Below, in pieces: positions 54,547 to 64,000 of a stretch of 64,000 bases of DNA. Made by a program: the position numbers and the translations under genes. Numbering within the stretch: position 1 is the stretch's first letter; each line of letters starts with the position of its first letter. Source of the stretch: Pseudomonas sp. Irchel 3A7 (GTDB lineage: Bacteria; Pseudomonadota; Gammaproteobacteria; Pseudomonadales; Pseudomonadaceae); assembly GCF_900187565.1 (NCBI RefSeq), contig NZ_FYED01000003.1, positions 265,398-329,397 of the forward strand, written 5' to 3'. The notes beneath the pieces are model-generated. The model had not been told where the DNA came from and ran no database searches. It saw only the letters and a program-made list of their open reading frames with translations.

Positions 54547-54640
54547 TTCGCGAGCAGGCTCGCTCCCACAGGGGATCTCGGTCGTACACAAAATCTGTGT
54601 CCACTGTGATTCGCATGTGAGAGCGAGCCTGCTCGCGGAG
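54547..54640. repeat. Outward-facing REP pair (class A)
   Basis: Inverse copy from 54547 and direct copy (two mismatches) ending at 54640, between the chemoreceptor stop and the glycosyltransferase start. Confidence 0.85.
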
Positions 54641-54655
54641 GGGCCGGTTCAGGCA

Positions 54656-56545
54656 CTAAATTCGGAAACTGCCCACCAACTGCTTCAACCGCGCCGCCTG
54701 CTGCTCAAGATCGGCACAGGCCCGCAGCGTCGACTGCAGGTTTTCCACGCCTTCCTGGTTCAACGTATTGATTTCGGTAATGTCGACATTGATCGACTCC
54801 ACCACGGCCGTCTGTTCCTCGGTCGCCGTGGCTACCGACTGGTTCATGCCGTCGATTTCACCGATGCGCCGGGTCACGCTGCTCAGGCGCTCGCCGGCCT
54901 GATTGGCGATTTCCACGCTGTCCTGACTGTGGCGCTGGCTGTCGCTCATGGTGCTGACGGATTCGCGGGCGCCGACTTGCAGCTCTTCGATCATGGTCTG
55001 TACCTGTTGCGCCGATTCCTGGGTGCGGTGTGCCAGGTTACGCACTTCATCGGCCACCACCGCAAACCCGCGGCCGGCTTCACCCGCCCGCGCCGCTTCG
55101 ATGGCGGCGTTAAGCGCCAGCAGGTTGGTTTGCTGGGAGATGCTGGTGATCACTTCGAGGATCTGCCCGATGTTCACGGTCTTGCTATTGAGCGACTCGA
55201 TGTTGCTGCTGGAGGCGCTGAGCATGCTCGACAGCTGATTCATCGCGACAATGCTGCGATCCACCACTTGCTGGCCATCTTCGGCCAGGCTGCGGGCATC
55301 GCTGGCCTGATTCGAGGCTTGCGCCGCGTTGCGGGCGATTTCCTGGGCGGCGGCGCCGAGCTGGTTGATCGCCGCGGCGACGCTGCTGGTGCGCGAGGCC
55401 TGTTGGTCGGAGTTGAACATCGACGAGTTCGAAGCCGCCACCACCCGCAACGCCACTTCGTTGACCTGGCCGGTTGCCGAACTCACTTCACGGATCGAGC
55501 CGTGGATATGCTCGACGAAACGGTTGAACGCGGTGCCGAGGGTGCCGAACTCGTCATTGTTGACGATGGTCAGGCGTTTGGTCAGGTCGCCTTCACCGTC
55601 GGCAATGTCGGCCATGGCGCGGGTCATGACATGCAGCGGCTGGATCAGGATGCGGATCAGCATGCTCAACAGGGCAATGATGATCACAACGGAAATGACC
55701 GTCGCAACGACCGCCGAAGCGCGGAATTCGCTGAGCATCGAGAAGGCTTTTTCCTTGTCGATCGACAGGCCGATGTACCAGTTGACCGATGGCAGGCCCT
55801 TGATCGGCGTGAAAGTCACGATGCGGGTTTTGCCCTCGACCCCCACTTCACTGAAGTCGCGGCTGATACGCGGGGTGTTTTGCGGGTACGCCTCGCTCAG
55901 GGACTTCATCACCAGGGTTTTGTCCGGGTGGACCAGGATCTTGCCGTCGGCGTTGATCAGGAAGGCATAGCCCATGCCGTCGAAGTCACGTGCACTGAGG
56001 GTGTCGATCAGGGTTTGCAGGCTCAGGTCACCACCGACCACACCGACGCTTTGTCCGGATTTTTTCGAAGCGGTGGCCATGGAAATGATCGTTTGACCGG
56101 TCGCCGCATCGATATAGGGTTCGGTGAGGGTCGGGGCGCTAGTGTTTTCCGCCCCCTTGTACCAGGGGCGGACCCGTGGGTCGAAGCCGTCGGGCATCTT
56201 CGCATCCGGACGGATGGTGAAGTGCCCGGTGGCATCACCCAAGTAGGACGCCATGAAGGTCGATGTCAGCGTTTTCTGCTCAAGCAGCGCGGCAACATTG
56301 GCTTGTTCCGGATTGATGGCAATGTTCTGCGCGAGGTTTTCAATCAGCAGAATTCGGCCTGTCAGCCAGGTCTGGATATTGTTGGCGGTGACGTCGCCCA
56401 TCTCGTTGAGATAGTTATCCAGGTCTTCGCGGATGGCATTGCGCTGTAAATAGTCGTTGTACAGGGTGAACGAGGCGAACGTGGCCATGACGATGAAGGC
56501 GGCGGCAAGCAGGATTTTATGGCTGAAGCGTAGATTTTTGTTCAT
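54656..56545 (-). CDS. Amino acid chemoreceptor, PctA type (double Cache MCP)
   Basis: A 629-residue methyl-accepting chemotaxis protein, the length of P. aeruginosa PctA. One membrane segment (about 8-28) precedes a periplasmic double-Cache domain whose amino-acid motif is intact: Y101, R126, W128, Y129, Y144 and D173 sit at the positions known for PctA ligand contacts. A second segment (about 275-300), a HAMP domain, and the conserved signalling tip ([20 protein letters not shown]) follow. It should steer swimming towards amino acids through CheA/CheW. The ATG starting [10 protein letters not shown] is chosen. Confidence 0.92.
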   Translation of the reverse strand: MNKNLRFSHKILLAAAFIVMATFASFTLYNDYLQRNAIREDLDNYLNEMGDVTANNIQTWLTGRILLIENLAQNIAINPEQANVAALLEQKTLTSTFMASYLGDATGHFTIRPDAKMPDGFDPRVRPWYKGAENTSAPTLTEPYIDAATGQTIISMATASKKSGQSVGVVGGDLSLQTLIDTLSARDFDGMGYAFLINADGKILVHPDKTLVMKSLSEAYPQNTPRISRDFSEVGVEGKTRIVTFTPIKGLPSVNWYIGLSIDKEKAFSMLSEFRASAVVATVISVVIIIALLSMLIRILIQPLHVMTRAMADIADGEGDLTKRLTIVNNDEFGTLGTAFNRFVEHIHGSIREVSSATGQVNEVALRVVAASNSSMFNSDQQASRTSSVAAAINQLGAAAQEIARNAAQASNQASDARSLAEDGQQVVDRSIVAMNQLSSMLSASSSNIESLNSKTVNIGQILEVITSISQQTNLLALNAAIEAARAGEAGRGFAVVADEVRNLAHRTQESAQQVQTMIEELQVGARESVSTMSDSQRHSQDSVEIANQAGERLSSVTRRIGEIDGMNQSVATATEEQTAVVESINVDITEINTLNQEGVENLQSTLRACADLEQQAARLKQLVGSFRI

Positions 56546-56734
56546 GGCTTGGGGGTCCGCTAAGGTCTTAATGCCCATCGCGTGCTTTTATAAAGGAACG
56601 CAAAATGGGCAAGGTTGAAAGCAAGTGATATCTCCATCGCTCCTTAAGGGAAATCTCCGAACAGATTGTGTCTGTCTGCTTTGTTGTAATTCCTATCGGC
56701 CGTGCAGGACCAAAGATTAACCATAGGTGACCAA

Positions 56735-58222
56735 ATGCCTGACTCATTGCAACTCGTTATCGGCGCCGATCTTTCGGGGCAGCCGATCGCCCAGGCCATG
56801 CGCCTGGCCAACCGTCACGGTTTGATCGCAGGTGCGACCGGGACCGGCAAGACCGTCACCCTGCAACGCATGGCCGAAGCCTTCAGCGATGCCGGCGTGG
56901 CGGTGTTCGCCGCCGATATCAAAGGTGACCTGTGCGGTTTGGGCGCCGCGGGCAACCCCCAGGGCAAGATCGCCGAGCGGATCGCCGGGATGCCCTGGCT
57001 GAACCACCAGCCGGCGGCCTATCCGGTGACGTTGTGGGACATACACGGTCAGTCCGGTCATCCGTTGCGCACGACCTTGAGCGAAATGGGGCCTTTGTTG
57101 CTGGGCAGCCTGCTGGAACTGACCGACAGCCAGCAGTCGACGCTGTACGCCGCCTTCAAGGTCGCGGACCGCGAAGGCCTGTTGCTGCTGGACCTCAAGG
57201 ACTTGAAGGCGCTGCTTACTCACCTCAAGGACAACCCGGAACTGTTGGGTGACGACGCGGCGCTGATGACCACCGGTTCCAGCCAGGCCCTGTTGCGACG
57301 TCTGGCGACCCTTGAGCAGCAAGGTGCCGAGGCGCTGTTCGGTGAACCGGCGTTGCAACTCGAAGATATTCTGCAACCGACGGCAGAGGGTCGCGGGCGC
57401 ATTCATTTACTCGATGCCAGTCGTCTGGTGCATGAAGCTCCGAAGGTCTACGCGACTTTCCTGCTATGGCTGCTGGCCGAGCTGTTCGAGCAGTTGCCGG
57501 AGCGTGGCGACGCGGACAAACCGCTGCTCGCGTTGTTTTTCGACGAAGCGCACCTGTTGTTCACCGGCACCCCCAAGGCTTTGCAGGATCGTCTGGAGCA
57601 GGTGGTGCGGCTGATACGCTCGAAAGGGGTGGGCGTGTATTTCGTCACCCAATCGCCGGGCGATTTGCCGGATGACGTGCTGGCGCAACTGGGTCTGCGT
57701 ATCCAGCATGGTTTGCGCGCGTTCACCGCCAAGGAGCAGAAATCCCTGCGGGCCGTGGCTGACGGCTTCCGGCCTAACCCGGCGTTCGATGCCTTGTCGG
57801 TGCTGACGGAACTTGGCATTGGCGAGGCGTTGGTCGGCACCTTGCAGGAGAAGGGCACGCCGGAGATGGTCCGGCGGGTGTTGGTGGCTCCGCCGCAGTC
57901 GCGGATCGGGCCATTGACCGAGACTGAACGCACCGTGTTGATCGCCGGTTCGCCGTTCAAGGGGCGTTATGACAAACCGATTGATCGTGAGTCGGCCTAT
58001 GAAGTGCTGATGGGACGCAAGGGGCTGGCGCCGGAACCCGAAGCGGAGTCAGGCAAACCGGCGCCTCAAGAACCGAGCTTCACCGAACAGGCCGGGGAGT
58101 TTCTCGGCACGGCGGCGGGGCAGGCGTTGAAATCAGCGATGCGCCAGGCGGCGAATCAATTGGGGCGACAGTTGGTGCGCGGGTTGATGGGGTCGTTGCT
58201 AGGTGGCAGCAAACGCCGCTAG
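56735..58222 (+). CDS. DUF853 / HerA-like P-loop ATPase
   Basis: A 495-residue ATPase. Walker A is GATGTGKT (33-40); Walker B is LLALFFDEAHLLF; a C-terminal sensor follows (YFVTQSPGDLPDDVLAQLGLRIQHGLRAF). The family is DUF853, related to HerA/FtsK translocases, function not established. The C-terminal 50 residues are alanine/glutamine-rich and may form helices. AGGTGA lies five bases before the ATG. In P. aeruginosa a homologue also adjoins the pct receptors, as I recall. Confidence 0.86.
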   Translation: MPDSLQLVIGADLSGQPIAQAMRLANRHGLIAGATGTGKTVTLQRMAEAFSDAGVAVFAADIKGDLCGLGAAGNPQGKIAERIAGMPWLNHQPAAYPVTLWDIHGQSGHPLRTTLSEMGPLLLGSLLELTDSQQSTLYAAFKVADREGLLLLDLKDLKALLTHLKDNPELLGDDAALMTTGSSQALLRRLATLEQQGAEALFGEPALQLEDILQPTAEGRGRIHLLDASRLVHEAPKVYATFLLWLLAELFEQLPERGDADKPLLALFFDEAHLLFTGTPKALQDRLEQVVRLIRSKGVGVYFVTQSPGDLPDDVLAQLGLRIQHGLRAFTAKEQKSLRAVADGFRPNPAFDALSVLTELGIGEALVGTLQEKGTPEMVRRVLVAPPQSRIGPLTETERTVLIAGSPFKGRYDKPIDRESAYEVLMGRKGLAPEPEAESGKPAPQEPSFTEQAGEFLGTAAGQALKSAMRQAANQLGRQLVRGLMGSLLGGSKRR

Positions 58223-58242
58223 CGAGCGGGCACGGTAAAAAC

Positions 58243-58332
58243 TGTGGGAGCGAGCCTGCTCGCGAAGGCGGTCTGTCAGTCACCACATAGGTTGACTGAT
58301 ACATTGCTTTCGCGAGCAGGCTCGCTCCCACA
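58243..58332. repeat. REPIN, class A (inward REP pair)
   Basis: Direct copy from 58243 and inverse copy ending at 58332, between convergent genes. Confidence 0.9.
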
Positions 58333-58342
58333 GGGGGCTATG

Positions 58343-58798
58343 TCAGGCCTTGGGCCTGGCATGCGCCGCCAAACGCTCCAGCGCGGCGCGCAGATTCGGA
58401 TCGCTGATGCCATCGGCCGTTGCCTGAATCGTCGCCGCCGCATCGTTGGACAAATCCATGGTATGCCCGGCCGCACCGTGCTGCACGGTGGGCGGCTGCA
58501 CCTTGAACAGGATTCGCGTGAGGCTGGCGAACTCGTCGAACATCTGCAGTTGCCGTTGCAGGCGCTTTTGCTGGTAGCGCAAGCGGGTGGCCCAATGGCC
58601 ATCGGTGACAATCAGCAACAAACTGCCTTCGCGCCACGACGCCACATGGCAGTGTTCGCGAGCGGCGGGCTGAAGTTGGCTCTCCAGTAGACGTTGCAGA
58701 TGGCCCAGGCGTTGGGCGTGGCCGAGTATGGCTTTGAGCGGCTTGGCTTCGCGAAGCAGGACGGCGGGTGCTCTGGCCGTAAGAGGGCGAAATGCCAT
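58343..58798 (-). CDS. DciA-like DUF721 protein
   Basis: A 151-residue protein with a DUF721 (DciA) core: a KH-like alpha/beta part of about residues 20-110 (LKAILGHAQRLGHLQRLLESQL, VTDGHWATRLRYQQKRLQRQL). DciA is the ancestral loader of the replicative helicase DnaB. The position just upstream of secA, divergent, is the same in other pseudomonads as I recall. AGGTG precedes the ATG by eight bases; an in-frame upstream region to 58885 lacks a site. Confidence 0.84.
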   Translation of the reverse strand: MAFRPLTARAPAVLLREAKPLKAILGHAQRLGHLQRLLESQLQPAAREHCHVASWREGSLLLIVTDGHWATRLRYQQKRLQRQLQMFDEFASLTRILFKVQPPTVQHGAAGHTMDLSNDAAATIQATADGISDPNLRAALERLAAHARPKA

Positions 58799-59105
58799 GA
58801 TCAGACACCTGAAGTAACAGAGCCGCCATGGTAGCAGAAAGCACTGGATGCACCCGACCCATTGCATTACGCGCGCTTTACCCATTAAATCAACGAGTAA
58901 CTTCTGCGTTGTATGGCTTGAAGTTCAGCCATTTGCCCCTATTTTAAGTGAGCCCCGTCAAAGCGCTGTGCCAGCATCGTGGAATAACGCCACTTTCCTC
59001 ACCATCGTTTCCGGGTAGAATGCTCGTTCGCATGCGGCCATGAGGGCTGCTCGGGCGACTCACGGGGCCGCCCTCCATCCCTTTAGTGTGGAAGATCCTG
59101 CCGAT
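58799..59105. other. Divergent promoter region dciA-like/secA
   Basis: About 307 bases. A TAGAAT at 59016-59021 is a plausible -10 for secA. The stretch from 59040 to 59105 is open but lacks a ribosome site. No SecM-like arrest gene with a signal peptide is visible. Confidence 0.4.
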
Positions 59106-61841
<2,736 letters not shown>

Positions 61842-61868
61842 AACCCGTTTCATACGCTGATATACCCG

Positions 61869-61901
61869 CGCCGCGACCGGCTCATGCCGTCGCGGCGTTT
61901 T
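61869..61901 (+). terminator. Probable secA terminator
   Basis: Stem CGCCGCGAC/GTCGCGGCG followed by TTTT, about 28 bases after the secA stop. Confidence 0.72.
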
Positions 61902-61971
61902 GCCATTTAAACCACCGCCTTCTTGAAAAAAAGAGCATAGCGGTGCTGACATCATTGTAAGGAGCTCATTC

Positions 61972-63189
61972 ATGGCTGTTGGTCTTGGTCCTTTGCCAAC
62001 GTTGCACCCGGTTGCCGGTTTTGAACTCGGTATCGCCTCGGCCGGTATCAAGCGCCCGGGGCGCAAGGATGTCGTGGTCATGCGCTGTGCCGAAGGTTCC
62101 ACAGTCGCTGGCGTGTTTACCCTGAACGCTTTTTGCGCCGCTCCGGTGATCCTGGCCAAGCAGCGTGTGCAGGGTCCGGTACGTTACCTGCTGACCAACA
62201 CCGGCAATGCCAACGCCGGTACCGGTGAGCCAGGCCTGGCCGCAGCCGAACGCACCTGCGCCAAACTGGCTGAACTGACTGACGTAGATGCCAGCCAGGT
62301 GCTGCCGTATTCCACCGGTGTGATCGGCGAGCCGCTGCCGGTCGAGAAAATCGAAGGCGCATTGCAAGCGGCCCTCGACGACCTGTCGGTCAACAACTGG
62401 GAAGCGGCCGCCACCGGAATCATGACCACCGACACGCTGCCCAAGGGCGCCAGCCGTCAGTTCCAGCACGACGGCGTGACCATTACCGTCACCGGTATCA
62501 GCAAAGGCGCGGGCATGATTCGCCCGAACATGGCGACCATGCTCGGCTACATCGCCACCGACGCCAAAGTCTCCCGCGATGTGCTGCAAAACCTGATGCT
62601 GGACGGCGCCAACAAGTCGTTCAACCGCATCACCATCGACGGCGATACTTCGACCAATGACTGCTGCATGCTGATCGCTACCGGTCAGGCTGCACTGCCG
62701 GAAATCACCCGCGCCGAGGGCGAGCTGTTCACCAAGCTTAAGCAAGCGGTGTTCGAAGTGTGCATGGACGTGGCCCAGGCCATCGTTCGCGATGGCGAAG
62801 GCGCGACCAAGTTCGTCACCGTTGAAGTCAACGGCGGCGGCAATCACCAGGAGTGCCTGGACGTCGGCTACACCGTGGCTCACTCGCCGTTGATCAAGAC
62901 CGCACTGTTTGCTTCCGATCCGAACTGGGGCCGCATCCTGGCCGCTGTCGGCCGTGCCGGCGTACCGAACCTGGACGTGAGCAAGATCGACGTGTTCCTC
63001 GGCGAAGTGTGCATCGCCAGCCGTGGCGCCCGCGCCGCGACCTACACCGAAGCCCAGGGTGCGGCGGTGATGCAGCAGGAAGAAATCACCATCCGTATCG
63101 AGCTGGGTCGTGGCGATTGCAGCGAAACCATCTGGACCACCGACCTGTCCCACGAATACGTGAAAATCAACGCCGAGTACCGTACGTAA
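61972..63189 (+). CDS. argJ: Bifunctional glutamate N-acetyltransferase/ornithine acetyltransferase
   Basis: A 405-residue arginine-biosynthesis enzyme that recycles the acetyl group from N-acetylornithine to glutamate. It self-cleaves before the Thr of the NMATMLGY motif (near residue 190) to form alpha and beta chains; the nucleophilic Thr is retained. Other conserved parts are TGNANAGTGEPG, STGVIGEPLP and SDPNWGRILAAVGRAG. AAGGAG lies eight bases before the ATG. Confidence 0.97.
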   Translation: MAVGLGPLPTLHPVAGFELGIASAGIKRPGRKDVVVMRCAEGSTVAGVFTLNAFCAAPVILAKQRVQGPVRYLLTNTGNANAGTGEPGLAAAERTCAKLAELTDVDASQVLPYSTGVIGEPLPVEKIEGALQAALDDLSVNNWEAAATGIMTTDTLPKGASRQFQHDGVTITVTGISKGAGMIRPNMATMLGYIATDAKVSRDVLQNLMLDGANKSFNRITIDGDTSTNDCCMLIATGQAALPEITRAEGELFTKLKQAVFEVCMDVAQAIVRDGEGATKFVTVEVNGGGNHQECLDVGYTVAHSPLIKTALFASDPNWGRILAAVGRAGVPNLDVSKIDVFLGEVCIASRGARAATYTEAQGAAVMQQEEITIRIELGRGDCSETIWTTDLSHEYVKINAEYRT

Positions 63190-63204
63190 GACCGAGTCGA
63201 CCCA

Positions 63205-63295
63205 TTCGCGAGCAGGCTCGCTCCCACAGGAGATCTCAGTGAACACAGTAAATGTGCGCAGCAGGATCAAATGTGGGAGCGAGCCTGCTCGCGAA
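63205..63295. repeat. Outward-facing REP pair (class A)
   Basis: Inverse copy from 63205 and direct copy ending at 63295, between argJ and the transferase gene. Confidence 0.9.
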
Positions 63296-63352
63296 GACGG
63301 TCTGTCAGTCACGAACTAGACTGACGTGTCCCCTCTTCTAAAGGTCCCGAAC

Positions 63353-63985
63353 ATGAGCCTCCACCTGATCATCGGCGACAAACTGCTTTCCTCCTGGTCC
63401 CTGCGTGGCGCCCTGGCTCTCGATCTGACCGGCGCTACCTACACCGAAGAACTGATCAAACTGAACCAGCCGGACACCCGCGAACGTCTGCTCAAGCACT
63501 CGCCGACCGGCAAGGTCCCGTTGTTGAAGACCGAACACGGCACCATCGCCGACTCCCTGGCGATTGCCGAGTACCTGGCCGAACAGTTCCCCGAAGCGGG
63601 CTTGTGGCCTGAAGACATTGCCGCCCGTGCCCAGGCGCGTTCTGCCTGCGCGCAGATGCACAGCGGCTTTTTCGCCATGCGCGGCAACATGCCATTCGAC
63701 CTCAGCCATGACGCGCCGCTGTCGCCAAACCCGGCCGACGTCCAGGCCGATATCGAGCGTATGTCGGCGTTGTGGGCCGAATGCCGAGCCGCCGCCACCG
63801 AAACCGGTCCGTATCTGTTCGGACGTGCAACGCTGGCCGACGCGTTCTTCGCACCCATCGCCGTGCGCCTGCGCACCTACCGGGTCAAGCTGTCGGCAAC
63901 CGACGAAGCTTATGTTGAAACCCTCTACCAATGGCCAGCCTTCAAGGCCTGGCAGAAGGCCGGACTGGAGGAGATTGCGTGGTGA
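63353..63985 (+). CDS. Glutathione S-transferase family protein
   Basis: A 210-residue thioredoxin-fold plus helical-domain protein. The N-terminal domain reads SLHLIIGDKLLSSWSLRGALALDLTGATY; the catalytic residue area carries SSWS (serine-type, zeta/beta-like) and the cis-proline region KVPLLKTEHGTIADSLAIAEYL. Substrates unknown. AAGG lies eight bases before the ATG. Its final codons overlap the next gene start. Confidence 0.88.
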   Translation: MSLHLIIGDKLLSSWSLRGALALDLTGATYTEELIKLNQPDTRERLLKHSPTGKVPLLKTEHGTIADSLAIAEYLAEQFPEAGLWPEDIAARAQARSACAQMHSGFFAMRGNMPFDLSHDAPLSPNPADVQADIERMSALWAECRAAATETGPYLFGRATLADAFFAPIAVRLRTYRVKLSATDEAYVETLYQWPAFKAWQKAGLEEIAW

Positions 63986-64000
63986 AACGAGTACACGTAG
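63982..64000 (+). CDS. Start of a probable Nudix (MutT-like) hydrolase, cut by the window
   Basis: GTG at 63982 (or 63979) with GGAGGAG upstream; the first codons read V-K-R-V-H-V. That matches my memory of the N terminus of the Nudix protein that follows gst after argJ in P. aeruginosa (PA4400). It overlaps the transferase stop. Only six residues are visible. Confidence 0.5.

Noticed and set aside
58799..59105. SecM-like secretion monitor upstream of secA
   Set aside because: No open frame with a signal peptide and an arrest motif in the gap.

Overview
The window comes from a gamma-proteobacterium of the genus Pseudomonas, most likely the P. fluorescens group. Evidence is the gene content (BifA, MvaT, PobA, MifR/MifS, PctA-type chemoreceptor), GC-rich codon use, and 21 loci of the short palindromic REP sequences typical of fluorescent pseudomonads. 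It is chromosomal. I see no tRNA, rRNA, CRISPR array, transposase, integrase or prophage gene. As I recall the P. aeruginosa PAO1 map, the window is a mosaic of blocks collinear with PAO1 (bifA-sodB-lysE-argP; fumarase-sadC-reductase-enoyl-CoA hydratase-pykA; the MoxR operon; sbcB-mvaT-purU-pct; dciA-secA-argJ-gst-mutT), joined by accessory metabolic genes.

Layout. 1-8.9 kb: bifA (3' end cut by the window edge), sodB, a LysE/ArgO exporter with an ACT-domain protein and divergent argP, an extended SDR, a coiled-coil membrane protein and a secreted double-Cache protein. 8.9-13 kb: DHA2 efflux pump, pobA and divergent pobR, plus a 58-residue membrane peptide. 13-16.2 kb: LysR regulator with a metallo-beta-lactamase-fold protein and an atypical SDR. 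16.2-24.8 kb: LysR regulator, thiamine-diphosphate 2-oxoacid decarboxylase, aminoaldehyde dehydrogenase and a four-gene polyamine-type ABC importer, probably one pathway for a guanidino- or amino-compound. 24.9-28 kb: AraC regulator, monooxygenase-like protein, flavin reductase and a secreted tandem-repeat peptide. 28.2-33 kb: an alpha-ketoglutarate-type permease with the MifR/MifS two-component system and a readable sigma-54 promoter. 33-40.9 kb: fumarase, SadC-type diguanylate cyclase, ferredoxin-type reductase, enoyl-CoA hydratase, pyruvate kinase, a lipoprotein and a PilZ protein. 41-48 kb: the six-gene RDD/SpoIIM/DUF4129/DUF4350/MoxR/DUF58 membrane operon. 48-54.4 kb: sbcB, mvaT, purU and a three-gene set (glycosyltransferase, DUF2334 deacetylase, flippase-like protein). 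54.6-64 kb: PctA-type chemoreceptor, DUF853 ATPase, DciA-like protein, secA, argJ, a glutathione S-transferase and the first codons of a probable Nudix gene.

Themes. c-di-GMP control is prominent (BifA, SadC-like cyclase, PilZ). C4/C5 metabolism is linked: the MifR/MifS-controlled permease would feed 2-oxoglutarate to the TCA cycle near fumarase and pyruvate kinase. REP elements occur in inward (REPIN) and outward pairs, in four sequence variants, and two of them sit inside apparent operons. The best candidates for less-described biology are the sigma-54/tandem-palindrome control region before the permease, the secreted DGYDRTGSA-repeat peptide, and the glycosyltransferase-deacetylase-flippase trio.
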